From Mesobacillus persicus (GTDB lineage Bacteria > Bacillota > Bacilli > Bacillales > Cytobacillaceae), in NCBI RefSeq assembly GCF_900109925.1, contig NZ_FOBW01000001.1:310001-374000 (forward strand): a DNA stretch of 64,000 bases. Reading direction: 5' to 3'. Under the pieces are notes generated by a model. The model saw nothing but the letters and a program-made list of their open reading frames with translations. It was not told where the DNA came from and made no database searches. Positions 54,861-63,689 of the stretch are shown here, piece after piece (position 1 is the stretch's first letter; every line of letters starts with the position of its first letter). The position numbers were made by a program, and so were the translations under genes.

Positions 54861-55661
54861 TTATAATCCTCTCCTTTGAAAGTTTGGTTTTCTTTTTTCT
54901 ACGAAGGAGCGGACCCCTTCTGGAAAATCAACTGGATCTACACTTGAGCCAAGACCGGTTTCCCATGGAATGCTAATCGTTGGATTGTTAAAAGATACGG
55001 CTCGTTTCACAGCAAGCACGGATGCTGGAGATTGTTCCATAATTTTCTTGCCGATTTGGATGGTGAAATGATTAATATCCGCCTCGTTCTCGATGAGGTA
55101 ATTAATCAAGCCAAGGTCATAACATTCTTTCGGTTTTAGTAACCTACCCGTATAGACAAGGTCCATCGTCCGACTTTTACCAATTAGATCAGCGATTCGT
55201 TTCGCAAACATTTGATTTAACGTAATCCCGAGCCTGCCAACTGGAATGCCCATCAAAGTATTTGGAGTGCCGATTCTGATGTCACAGGCAAGCGCTAGTT
55301 CAAATCCAGCCCCCATGGCTGGACCGTTGATGGCGCCAATCGTTGGAAGTGGGATTCTTTCGAATGTGGAAATGGCCTCTTCCATTAATCGAAAGGCTTC
55401 ATTCGCCTCTTCAATCGATAAATGATTAAACTGTTTAATATCCGACCCTGCAGTAAAATGATTTTTGCTGCCTCTAAGAATGACCACTTTATTTTTTGGG
55501 TTTTCTGGGATTTTTCTGCCGATGGCTGCTAAGTCTTTCCACATTCTATTTGTCAGGGCATTTTTCAAATCGGGCCGGTTAATAGTTACAATTGCGAAGC
55601 CTCCACTTTCTTGGAGAATAATCTTTCCATCCTGTTCCGTCTTTTTAATGGTCACCCTCAT
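54861..55661 (-). CDS. Enoyl-CoA hydratase/isomerase family protein
   Basis: A 266-residue crotonase-fold enzyme. The oxyanion loops are NHFTAGSDIKQF and INGPAMGAGFELALACDIRI; one usual active-site Glu is in the position of the GRLG loop (IPVGRLGITLNQMF) and appears replaced. The first reaction is likely hydration or isomerisation of an unsaturated acyl-CoA. The start at 55661 is 11 bases after GAGGAG; a GTG 12 bases earlier has no spacing. It is the first gene of the operon with the CoA-transferase, downstream of two GntR-type operators. Confidence 0.88.
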   Translation of the reverse strand: MRVTIKKTEQDGKIILQESGGFAIVTINRPDLKNALTNRMWKDLAAIGRKIPENPKNKVVILRGSKNHFTAGSDIKQFNHLSIEEANEAFRLMEEAISTFERIPLPTIGAINGPAMGAGFELALACDIRIGTPNTLMGIPVGRLGITLNQMFAKRIADLIGKSRTMDLVYTGRLLKPKECYDLGLINYLIENEADINHFTIQIGKKIMEQSPASVLAVKRAVSFNNPTISIPWETGLGSSVDPVDFPEGVRSFVEKRKPNFQRRGL

Positions 55662-55692
55662 AGGGATGCTCACTCCTCTTTTAACTTGTATT

Positions 55693-55702
55693 TTGTCGAC
55701 AA
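55693..55702. promoter_or_regulatory. GntR-type operator 1
   Basis: The perfect palindrome TTGTCGACAA, 32 bp before the hydratase start. The form fits operators of FadR/FCD-type GntR regulators, and such a regulator is encoded 300 bp away. Confidence 0.6.
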
Positions 55703-55783
55703 TTTAAATAAAAGAACATGAAAGACATTACTCTCCATGTTTGTTAGAGCAGTATTGCATTTTTAGTAATTTGTTTCCTTATA

Positions 55784-55793
55784 TTGTCGACAG
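55784..55793. promoter_or_regulatory. GntR-type operator 2
   Basis: TTGTCGACAG repeats nine of ten bases of operator 1, 91 bp away, in the same divergent intergenic region. Confidence 0.55.
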
Positions 55794-56004
55794 TCGATTT
55801 ATTTGATTGTAATTTTAATGGTAATACATTCTATGAGTTAATTCAATTAAATATTTTGAATTTACCCAATATTCAATACAGGCACTGCATTTCGTGGCTA
55901 ATTGCTAATTTCTTTAAAAGCTATCTTCCCCTTCGATTTATACTGAGAATTTTGGTATTGTAAGAAGAAGAGCACTTCGATGTTGAGATTAGGGGGCAAT
56001 TAAT

Positions 56005-56652
56005 GTGGAACACAAGCTTTTTGATAACAATTCCCTTTCAAGGTTAATTGCTGAGCAAATTACAGAAGAAATCATCACTGGAAAACTAAATCCAGGAGAC
56101 AAACTTGTTGAAACCAATTATGCCGAAGAATTCGGTACAAGCAGAGCCCCAATTCGTGAAGCATTTTATTTACTGGCAATTGACGGGTTAGTCGAACGAA
56201 TTCCTCGAAAAGGTTCAGTGGTGAAAGGCTATTCTGAACAGGATAAAATTGACCTCCTAGAAATTCGCTTGTTTTTAGAAACGTTGGCATTGGACAGAAT
56301 TGCAATTATCGGTCCCTCTGAGGCGATTTTAAAAAGAATGGACGAACTTCAGGAGCAAATGACAAATGTTAAGGGCGATTCAACGGAGTACACAAGGCTC
56401 AACCAAAAGTTTCATCTGGCGATTATAGAAATGAGCAACAGTGAAATTATTCGGATGATGTATTCACGTCTTGGACTTCCATTAAGGTCCTTACAACGGA
56501 TCACATTCGAGGGGGAAGCCAATATCGAAAAATCCCTCCAAGAGCATCAGGAGATCCTTTCATGTTTAAAAAACGGAGATTATCAAGAGGCTAAACAAAT
56601 GTTAATTAAAAATCATCAAAACATATTAAAGCCTGTACAAGATGGTCGATGA
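56005..56652 (+). CDS. GntR-family (FCD subgroup) transcriptional regulator
   Basis: A 215-residue regulator. The winged helix (residues 8-75: IAEQITEEIITGKLNPGDKL, SRAPIREAFYLLAIDGLVER) is followed by an all-helical FCD ligand domain (80-210) with LLEIRLFLETLALDRIAI and FHLAIIEMSNSEIIRMM, whose Asp/His positions bind a metal and a small carboxylate. It is divergent from the hydratase/CoA-transferase operon and convergent with the AtoE-type permease. The start is GTG with AGGGGG nine bases upstream. Probably represses the operon until a short acid is present. Confidence 0.9.
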   Translation: MEHKLFDNNSLSRLIAEQITEEIITGKLNPGDKLVETNYAEEFGTSRAPIREAFYLLAIDGLVERIPRKGSVVKGYSEQDKIDLLEIRLFLETLALDRIAIIGPSEAILKRMDELQEQMTNVKGDSTEYTRLNQKFHLAIIEMSNSEIIRMMYSRLGLPLRSLQRITFEGEANIEKSLQEHQEILSCLKNGDYQEAKQMLIKNHQNILKPVQDGR

Positions 56653-56679
56653 ACCAACTTATTCAATTTACTAAAATTG

Positions 56680-56715
56680 AACGGACCTGAAATTAGTTTT
56701 TTCAGGTCCGTTTTA
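56680..56715. terminator. Bidirectional terminator
   Basis: ACGGACCTGAAA pairs with TTTCAGGTCCGT between the convergent regulator and permease genes. Confidence 0.85.
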
Positions 56716-56740
56716 GAAATGGAAAACTGTTTCTCTTAAA

Positions 56741-58093
56741 CTATAAGAACAACAATCCGATGCTAATCGGGATAAATGACCATAACATCGCAATCACGCA
56801 AAATCCGATAATATCTTTTACTTTTAAACCGGCAATGGCTAGTAATGGCAAAGTCCAGAATGGTTGAATCATATTAGTCCAAGCATCCCCCCAGGCGACT
56901 GCCATCGCGGTTTTCGCAGTATCTACTCCAAGTTCTAGGGCGGCAGGTATCATTATTGGACCTTGAACTGCCCATTGTCCCCCACCTGAAGGGACGAAGA
57001 AGTTGACAATTCCAGCACTAATAAATGTAAATAATGGGAACGTGAACTCATTTGAAATACTAACAAACCAGAGTGACATTTCCTCGGATAGACCTGAGGC
57101 TACCATCATCCCCATAATCCCCGCGTAAAATGGAAATTGCACAATAATCCCACCCGCATTTTTCACTGCGTCGGACACGCTGTTTAAGAAGCGACGTGGG
57201 GTTTTATGAAACAAAATCCCCAAAAATAGAAAGATAAAGTTAACAATATTAATATTTAAATCTAGTCCGTTTTGAACGAAATGATACACGATAAAAACAA
57301 GACCCATTATCCCGACGATAAGTGAAAGCAGCATGCTGTTTTCTAAACGCTCGGCTGGTGTTTTGTCTGAATCATTTTCTGGGTCTGTGCTGTCTTCGTT
57401 CTCTAAGCTTGAGGTTGCAGCCATTAGATTTGGGTTACGGCGTAAATCTGTTTTTTCGCTTCCTTCTATCACCTTTAATAAAAAATAATTCAAAATTGGA
57501 AGCGTTATCAAAAGGGCTAAAACGATAAAGATGTTCTGAGCAGACAACAAAGTTTGCGTGATAGGGACGGTTCCAAGTGTATCTTCTAAAAAATGACCAG
57601 GTGTTGCGATCGTAAGTGGGATTGACCCAGAGAGTCCTCCATGCCAAACCAACATTCCGCCGTAGGCACTTGCAACTAGCAGGCGGTAACTGGTTGTAGG
57701 TACTTGGCGGATCAAGTGGCGAGCAAATAAAGCCCCAATCACTAGCCCGAAACCATAGTTGATTAGACAAGCAATTGCTGTGACAAAAGAAACGAGCATA
57801 ATTGCTTTACCAGGGGTTTTTGCTAGCCGTGCCAGCTTAGCGAGAACTGACTCGAAAAAAGGGCTATTAGCTAACACATAACCTGTAACGACGATTAAAG
57901 ACATCTGCATAGCAAAGGCTAATAGATTCCAAAATCCATCGCCCCAAAATTGGACCATTTGCATCGGAGAACTGTCAGTAAGTCCAATTCCTAAAAGAAA
58001 CACGGCAATCGTTAAGATAATTGCAAATAAAAAAGCATCAGGCAAATAACGTTGAACTAAGCGGTCAAAAAACAAAGTGATTGCTTTAAGCAA
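56741..58093 (-). CDS. Short-chain fatty-acid permease (AtoE family)
   Basis: A 450-residue transporter with about eleven membrane segments. FFDRLVQRYLPDAFLFAIILT at the start, NYGFGLVIGALFARHLI, GGMLVWHGGLSGSIPLTIATPGHF and NFFVPSGGGQWAVQGPIM are signatures of the AtoE short-chain fatty-acid uptake family. The start is TTG behind GAGAGGGGGAGAT. It lies in the same cluster as the CoA-transferase and hydratase and probably brings in their substrate, for example butyrate, crotonate or acetoacetate. Confidence 0.88.
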   Translation of the reverse strand: MLKAITLFFDRLVQRYLPDAFLFAIILTIAVFLLGIGLTDSSPMQMVQFWGDGFWNLLAFAMQMSLIVVTGYVLANSPFFESVLAKLARLAKTPGKAIMLVSFVTAIACLINYGFGLVIGALFARHLIRQVPTTSYRLLVASAYGGMLVWHGGLSGSIPLTIATPGHFLEDTLGTVPITQTLLSAQNIFIVLALLITLPILNYFLLKVIEGSEKTDLRRNPNLMAATSSLENEDSTDPENDSDKTPAERLENSMLLSLIVGIMGLVFIVYHFVQNGLDLNINIVNFIFLFLGILFHKTPRRFLNSVSDAVKNAGGIIVQFPFYAGIMGMMVASGLSEEMSLWFVSISNEFTFPLFTFISAGIVNFFVPSGGGQWAVQGPIMIPAALELGVDTAKTAMAVAWGDAWTNMIQPFWTLPLLAIAGLKVKDIIGFCVIAMLWSFIPISIGLLFL

Positions 58094-58304
58094 CCTATCT
58101 CCCCCTCTCGTTTTTAAGATTAATATCGTTTGGCGAGTTAAACAGGCTCCCCTGTTGTTATCTTATCGATTAACTTTGTCAGATAGTACTAAAATTTCAG
58201 AATACTTGCCAACAGTAAAAGTATCTGCATCCAGATGAGAGATTGGTGGTGAAGAAAGGAGCACTTCGAGGAGACTGCTTCATAGGGAGCTCCTGGTCGA
58301 CATT

Positions 58305-58405
58305 CCGACAAAACTTCTCCAAGAGGCGGTCTTGGCGCAAAAAAAAAGAGCGTCACCCCGACAAAACTGCTCCAAGAGGCGGTCTTGGCGCAGAAAAGAG
58401 AGCGT
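58305..58405. repeat. Two 48-49-bp direct repeats, each with an internal hairpin
   Basis: Copies at 58305-58353 and 58358-58405 (53-bp period) differ at only a few positions. Each holds CCAAGA-N5-TCTTGG. They lie in a 396-bp gap between the amidase end and the permease start. An open frame of 62 codons crosses them (58243-58431) but looks non-coding. Confidence 0.75.
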
Positions 58406-58489
58406 ACTCGATAAATAGTTGTAGCTATTAAAGGGTCATATTGATTTTGCTAACAGTAGAGAGTATCTTATAAGGGTTTTTAAACTAGA

Positions 58490-59929
58490 TTAAGATAATT
58501 GAATATCATTCTTAATAATTAGGTTAGGGCGGCGTTCTCCGTACTTTGTCGCCTGCTCAAAGGCATAACCGATTCTGAGTACCTCATAATCCCCTCGGTG
58601 TGGACCCACGATTTGAAGTCCAAGCGGGAGCCCATCATCGGTGAACCCGCAAGGTACCGATAGCGCAGGGTTGCCTGTGGCGGAAATGTAGTAACAAGAT
58701 CTCATCCAGTCAAGATAGGATTCCATCTGAACGTCATTGATAGCTGTTGGGTATTCTAGGTTTGCATCAAAGGCAGAGACCTGGCTTACTGGTAATAAAA
58801 GCGCGTCATATTTGGCGTAGAAATCTCGCATCTCATGGTAAAGCTGGTGACGAAGGTTTTCAGCACGACTGATATCACTTCCGCGAAGGTTCCGACCCTT
58901 TTCAAGATTCCAAATCAAACTAGGTTTCAATAGTTCACGGTAACGGTCGAATAATGCGGAGAACGACACGTCAAATTCCCACGCACGTAGAACTTGGAAC
59001 ACTTCTTCTGCGCCCTCTAGATTAGGGCAAGCTTCTTCTACCTCACACCCCAAATCTTGAAATACCTTTAGTTGTTGTTCGAAATTCTTTTTAACGGCTG
59101 AATCGACAGGCACCAACCCACCTAAATCTGCGGACCAAGCAATCCGCTTTCCTTTTAAATCATGATTAAATGGAGTTAGAAATTTTGCACCAGGTTCCTC
59201 AATGGATAGAGGCGAACGAGGATCTGGACCGGCCATTACCGATAACAAAAAGGAAGCGTCTTCTACACTTCGAGCGATTGGACCTTGAACAGCTAGTGGC
59301 GAATAGATTGCTGCCTTCGGATAGGATGGAATTCGCCCCGGTGAAGTTCTGAGTCCGACCACATTGTTGAAGCAAGCTGGGTATCGTAATGACCCGCCCA
59401 TATCACTGCCGTCGGCAAATGGAATCATCCCGCTCGTAACGGCGACCGCTGCTCCACCACTGCTTCCACCAGCTGTTTTCCCCGTGTTATAGGGATTTCG
59501 CGTCACACCAAACACTTCATTAAAAGTGTGAGCGCCGGCTGCAAATTCAGGAACGTTCGTTTTCCCAATGACAATCGCCCCAGCTGCTCGCAACCTCTCA
59601 ACTATCAAGTCATCTTCGGTTGCCATATAGTCACGGAAGATGGGCGAACCATTTGTCGTTGGGAAGCCTGCTGCATGATGGGTATCTTTAATTGCAATCG
59701 GTAAACCATGCAACGGCCCGACGTTCTTTCCAGAAGCCAGCATTTCGTCAGCTCGGCTAGCTTCTGCTAAAGCGCGTTCCTCATCAAGAGAGACGATTGC
59801 ATTAACCGTCGGATTGATCCGCTTAATTTGGCCTAAATGAGCTTCAACCACTTCTCGGGCTGATAGTGTCCGTTCGCGAATCATTCTAGCTAAGTGTCGT
59901 GCGCTCGTATAAATAATTTCTTTATCCAC
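58490..59929 (-). CDS. Amidase-signature-family hydrolase
   Basis: Hydrolyses a carboxamide. The 479-residue protein has the Ser-cisSer-Lys triad: Lys81 in IAIKDTHH, cis-Ser156 in GGSSGGAAVAV and Ser180 in DGSDMGGSLRYPA. The rest (TNVPEFAAGAHTFNEVFGVTRNPYN, FNNVVGLRTSPGRIP) follows the general amidase family, without GatA-specific context: gatC and gatB are absent. The start is GTG with AGGAG upstream. Substrate unknown; it may release a short acid used by the neighbouring cluster, but it forms a separate unit. Confidence 0.88.
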   Translation of the reverse strand: MDKEIIYTSARHLARMIRERTLSAREVVEAHLGQIKRINPTVNAIVSLDEERALAEASRADEMLASGKNVGPLHGLPIAIKDTHHAAGFPTTNGSPIFRDYMATEDDLIVERLRAAGAIVIGKTNVPEFAAGAHTFNEVFGVTRNPYNTGKTAGGSSGGAAVAVTSGMIPFADGSDMGGSLRYPACFNNVVGLRTSPGRIPSYPKAAIYSPLAVQGPIARSVEDASFLLSVMAGPDPRSPLSIEEPGAKFLTPFNHDLKGKRIAWSADLGGLVPVDSAVKKNFEQQLKVFQDLGCEVEEACPNLEGAEEVFQVLRAWEFDVSFSALFDRYRELLKPSLIWNLEKGRNLRGSDISRAENLRHQLYHEMRDFYAKYDALLLPVSQVSAFDANLEYPTAINDVQMESYLDWMRSCYYISATGNPALSVPCGFTDDGLPLGLQIVGPHRGDYEVLRIGYAFEQATKYGERRPNLIIKNDIQLS

Positions 59930-60203
59930 TAAACCATCTCCTACTTAATAGTTATGTAACCTTGTGTTGTGACCGATACATACCTGATTTTATTAAGAAT
60001 TCAGAAGGCAATTAATACAGGCCATTTCTGGAAATTATATTTTTGTTTAGGCTCATGTATGTCTTTTATCATATATTTAAAAGTGTTTTATAAAGGTTAC
60101 TAAAATTTAAGGTGGAAATTAACATACTAGAGCTACGGAACTAGTATTAAAAACGACTGGAATACAAAAAAACCACGCAGCCATTGCTGACGTGATTTAT
60201 GTT

Positions 60204-60710
60204 TTAAGATATATATACATCTATTTTAGGTGGAGTGGCTTTTCTAACTAGCCTTCCTTGATCATAAAACTTGCCGTGTTCCTTAACAATTTCCCGAGCC
60301 TCTTCCATAGAAGGGATTTTCCCTCCTGCCGAGTAGGTTAAGTAATAGGTTTGCGTGTTTTTCCGGTGGATGACCCAGCCGAAAAACTTCATCGCGAAAT
60401 GATGCGTCCCTTGATTCCGAAGTTTAGGCATCGACTTGCCATCCCAAACGGTCATCGTTTGCCCATTCCCTCTTCCTCTTTTTAGTTCCCCACCTACCTC
60501 CGCATAAAGAAGGCCAGGCGTTTTTCTCATTTGATGCATGACCAGCAAAGTGAAAACTTGATTGATAATCAGTTGTGCAAAGTTTAAGCCTTCCCCTCTA
60601 GTTAGGGAAATAAATGTTTGATCTGGAAGTGTAGTCGGCTTCTTCCCTAGTACCAATAAGCCACCGTTTCCAGCTCCCTCCTTAATTGAGGTCCACTTTT
60701 TCTTCTCCAT
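60204..60710 (-). CDS. Protein of 168 residues, possibly of an ABM/DUF3291-type fold
   Basis: No certain family. LLYAEVGGELKRGRGNGQTMTVWDGKSMPKLRNQGTHHFAMKFFGWVIHR resembles the strand-helix pattern of heme-degrading or spheroidene-monooxygenase-like (DUF3291) proteins, in which TVW and GxHH are typical. The N-terminal 30 residues and the basic C-terminus are variable. No signal or membrane segment. The ribosome site is weak (AGGG six bases away). Single gene. Confidence 0.55.
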   Translation of the reverse strand: MEKKKWTSIKEGAGNGGLLVLGKKPTTLPDQTFISLTRGEGLNFAQLIINQVFTLLVMHQMRKTPGLLYAEVGGELKRGRGNGQTMTVWDGKSMPKLRNQGTHHFAMKFFGWVIHRKNTQTYYLTYSAGGKIPSMEEAREIVKEHGKFYDQGRLVRKATPPKIDVYIS

Positions 60711-60834
60711 CCCTATCCCTGCCCCCTAGCAAAAACGTCCCTACTCATATTATTTCGTTTTTATGGTACAAATTCCTTTTTACCTGAGTAAATTGGAACT
60801 TTTTCACAGGGAGTCTTCACTCTAAATATGTATG

Positions 60835-61221
60835 TTAAACGATAACAAAATAAACCCCTAGTAGTAGCGCTATGATAATGATAATTAAGCTTAAAGTGAA
60901 AATATATTTTTTAGAGGCGGTAAAGGTTTGGTTATTGATTGAATGGATTTTTCTAAAATAGACAACCATGGACATAACTACAGTCACAACACCAAGTCCC
61001 ACCGTCGCTAATCCGATGATACGTGCAAGCAGGTCCCCACCTCGTGAAAGAGTGATACCCATGTTATAGTGCAAATTGGTCACCAGAAATCCAACGCCCA
61101 TGATGGCAATCGCCGTCCGAACCCATGCCAAAAAAGTCCGCTCGTTGGCTAAATGCTGTTGTATATATTTTGACTCCTCGGTTACGGAAATTACGTCTTC
61201 TTTTAGCTCCCTGTTTCTCAT
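60835..61221 (-). CDS. DUF202 membrane protein (YidH-like)
   Basis: A 128-residue protein with three membrane segments. QQHLANERTFLAWVRTAIAIMGVGFLV is the diagnostic DUF202 opening, followed by a loop, GLATVGLGVVTVVMSMVVYFRKI and the last segment IFTLSLIIIIIALLLGVYFVIV. Function unknown; members are frequent in stress-related loci. Ribosome site GGGAGCGG before the ATG. Confidence 0.85.
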   Translation of the reverse strand: MRNRELKEDVISVTEESKYIQQHLANERTFLAWVRTAIAIMGVGFLVTNLHYNMGITLSRGGDLLARIIGLATVGLGVVTVVMSMVVYFRKIHSINNQTFTASKKYIFTLSLIIIIIALLLGVYFVIV

Positions 61222-61427
61222 CCAACCGCTCCCTTATAGATATTACTCTTTTGATTAATGTAACCTAAATGCAAAATAGCAATCGCCGGTTTAAAGAGTA
61301 CAAAATTAACAAGTAACAGACTGGATAGGACTTTTTCCCAAAACAGCTTATTTTTGTAACAGTTCATATAATTCCTAATGTTTTAGATGGTATCCGCGCA
61401 TAATAGTAAAAAAGAGGAAATGATTTT

Positions 61428-61952
61428 ATGCATCATGCCCTAGCACTAATCAGTATTTTGGCTGTTTGGTACAGGAGGGATTATCGAAATTGGAAGATTT
61501 ACTATTCAACTATGCAATATATTGCGATTGGGAATTTAACCTATAACTTTCTTTGTGCCTCACACTGGTTATGGAGACTATCTCCTGATATTAAATGGTT
61601 TAATCACTCTTTATTGGAAATGAGTTATACGTTTATTACCTTTCCGCTTACTGCACTTATGTTTTTATCTCGTTATCCTGAAGGACAAGGGAAATGGAGA
61701 ATCTTCCGTCATTATGCATTTTGGGTTGGTTTATATGTAGTCGTGGAAATTATTTTATTATTACGAGGAAGTATCCTTTATAAATACGGCTGGAGCCTCC
61801 TTTGGTCGGCAGCTTTCGATTGCCTTATGTTCCCATTTTTACGGCTTCATTATAAAAAACCTTTGTTAACTTTATTCATAAGTGTCCCGTTGACGATTTT
61901 CCTTGTTTGGCTATTTAATATCCCTATCCATGTGCCGATTGAGAAGCGATAA
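61428..61952 (+). CDS. CBO0543-family membrane protein
   Basis: A 174-residue membrane protein with about five segments. WKIYYSTMQYIAIGNLTYNFLCASHWLWRL and the WxxFRxYAFWVxLYxxVE pattern resemble a Bacilli/Clostridia family named after C. botulinum CBO0543. Function unknown. AGAGGAAATG precedes the ATG; a terminator follows. Confidence 0.75.
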   Translation: MHHALALISILAVWYRRDYRNWKIYYSTMQYIAIGNLTYNFLCASHWLWRLSPDIKWFNHSLLEMSYTFITFPLTALMFLSRYPEGQGKWRIFRHYAFWVGLYVVVEIILLLRGSILYKYGWSLLWSAAFDCLMFPFLRLHYKKPLLTLFISVPLTIFLVWLFNIPIHVPIEKR

Positions 61953-62006
61953 ATAAGGTGTTTACCTTCCGATGAATCTCTCCGAAAGGAGCACCTTATT
62001 CTTTTT
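61952..62006 (+). terminator. Terminator of the CBO0543-type gene
   Basis: AATAAGGTG pairs with CACCTTATT, with inner CCTT/AAGG, followed by CTTTTTAC. Confidence 0.75.
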
Positions 62007-62075
62007 ACTAGAAATTCCAACTCGATAGAAGTATACTAAAAAACGGTGACTATTTCGAAAAATACTTTTTTAACA

Positions 62076-62130
62076 AAATAAAGTGCCTAACTTCCGACGT
62101 CATTAAGTATAGGAGGCAGTAAGCACTTTA
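62076..62130 (+). other. Leader hairpin before the efflux gene, similar to the preceding terminator
   Basis: AAAGTGC (62080-62086) pairs with GCACTTT (62123-62129) just before the ribosome site of the drug-efflux gene. Its left arm (AAATAAAGTGCCTAACTTCCGA) resembles that of the terminator 126 bp upstream, suggesting duplication. A leader regulatory role is possible. Confidence 0.45.
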
Positions 62131-62152
62131 GGAAGAAGAAAGGAATTTATTT

Positions 62153-63583
62153 ATGAACAAGTCTATGGAAAAGAAAAATACTTCAATTGTCGTGTTGTTG
62201 TTGGCTGGGACTTTTATTGCTATTTTAAATCAAACCTTGATGATTACGGCTATCCCACCGATTATGGATGAAATGGGAATCACGGCCAATAGCGCGCAAT
62301 GGTTAACGACCGTTTTTATGCTTGTGAATGGGATCATGATCCCTGTTAGCGCGTTTTTATTAGAACGGTTTACGACAAGGCAATTGTTTATTACCGCAAT
62401 GAGTGTTTTCGCCTTTGGAACGTTAGTTGCTGGGATTGCACCAAATTTCGAAGTTTTACTACTTGGACGTATCATTCAATCAAGTGGAGCAGGCGTAATG
62501 CTTCCTCTTATGCAAACGGTCTTTTTTATGATTTTCCCTGTCCATAGACGCGGAGCAGCGATGGGATTGGTCGGATTGGTCATTTCCTTTGCGCCGGCGA
62601 TTGGACCTGCTTTATCAGGCTGGGTAACTGAGCATTATTCATGGAGAGTACTTTTCTTTATTATTTTGCCGATTGCCTTGATTGATATTCTAATAGCTTC
62701 CTTTGTTTTAAGGAATGTAACGGAAGTAACTAAGCCTAAATTAGATGTATTATCAGTTATCTTGTCTTCATTCGGCTTCGGAGGACTTCTATATGGTTTT
62801 ACATCGGCCGGGAACGCAGGCTGGCTCGCGATTAGTACCATCCTTACCCTAGGAATCGGCGTAATTTCATTGATTTTGTTCATTACAAGGCAATTACGGC
62901 TGGCCCATCCTATGCTCGAGTTTCGTGTGTTTAAGCACGCGCTTTTCCCTCAGGCAGTGATTATTGGAATGGTTACCTTTATGGGGTTGATTGGTTCAGA
63001 AACAATTATTCCGTTGTTTATGCAAAACATGCGTGAATTCACCGCTCTTGAAGCCGGTCTTGCTCTTTTACCAGGAGCAGTAATTACCGCAATTCTATCC
63101 CCTGTTACCGGAAGAGTATTTGACCGATTTGGAGCTAGGTGGCTCGTTATTACTGGGTTAGCAATTATTACACTTGCATCGTTCGGGTTATCACACTTGA
63201 GTCCTACGACTTCGTTTACTTATATCATGATGATGTACTCCGTTCGGATGTTTGGGTTGGCAATGGTGCTTATGCCAGTTTCAACAGCTGCTTTAAACAG
63301 ACTACCGAAAAAATTGATTGCTCATGGAGCAGCGATGGATAATACAATGAAGATGATTGCAGCTTCTGTCGGAACAGCTGTGCTTGTAACGGTCATGACT
63401 ACAACAGAATCTACCGTTCAAAAAAGCATTGATATTCCTAATCCTGATATCTATGGTGCCAATATGGCCTTTCTCGCTTTAACTATCCTCTCGTTAGCTG
63501 CCTTTATTCTTTCGTTTTCAATAAAGGATCGTAAGCCAGGGCTTTCGGATAAAGAAACGCAGGGAGAAAAAGTTGAACAATAA
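62153..63583 (+). CDS. DHA2-family multidrug MFS transporter (LmrB-like)
   Basis: A 476-residue proton antiporter with about 14 membrane segments. LLLAGTFIAILNQTLMITAIPPIMDEM, the TM5 motif C region (VGLVISFAPAIGPALSGWVTEHYSWRVLFFI) and LLPGAVITAILSPVTGRVFDRFG are signatures of the EmrB/QacA (DHA2) group. The size is close to B. subtilis LmrB, but the TetR-type regulator LmrA is not adjacent. GAAAGGAATT precedes the ATG. Substrates are probably lipophilic cations or lincosamide-like drugs (inference). Confidence 0.88.
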   Translation: MNKSMEKKNTSIVVLLLAGTFIAILNQTLMITAIPPIMDEMGITANSAQWLTTVFMLVNGIMIPVSAFLLERFTTRQLFITAMSVFAFGTLVAGIAPNFEVLLLGRIIQSSGAGVMLPLMQTVFFMIFPVHRRGAAMGLVGLVISFAPAIGPALSGWVTEHYSWRVLFFIILPIALIDILIASFVLRNVTEVTKPKLDVLSVILSSFGFGGLLYGFTSAGNAGWLAISTILTLGIGVISLILFITRQLRLAHPMLEFRVFKHALFPQAVIIGMVTFMGLIGSETIIPLFMQNMREFTALEAGLALLPGAVITAILSPVTGRVFDRFGARWLVITGLAIITLASFGLSHLSPTTSFTYIMMMYSVRMFGLAMVLMPVSTAALNRLPKKLIAHGAAMDNTMKMIAASVGTAVLVTVMTTTESTVQKSIDIPNPDIYGANMAFLALTILSLAAFILSFSIKDRKPGLSDKETQGEKVEQ

Positions 63584-63587
63584 GATA

Positions 63588-63642
63588 AAAACTCCTCCAA
63601 ACCACATTGTTGTTACTCAGTGGATTTGGAGGAGTTCTTTTA
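63588..63642 (+). terminator. Terminator of the efflux gene
   Basis: AACTCCTCCAAA pairs with TTTGGAGGAGTT and then CTTTT. Confidence 0.8.
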
Positions 63643-63689
63643 ATTTAGTTAGGGTCTTCATTTTTATCTCTATAGAGAAAGGGTGAAGT

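Noticed and set aside
58243-58431. 62-codon frame over the direct repeats
   Set aside because: Basic, low-complexity product created by the repeats; no family similarity.
58490-59929. Amidase as GatA of the tRNA amidotransferase
   Set aside because: No gatC or gatB neighbours and sequence of the general amidase group.
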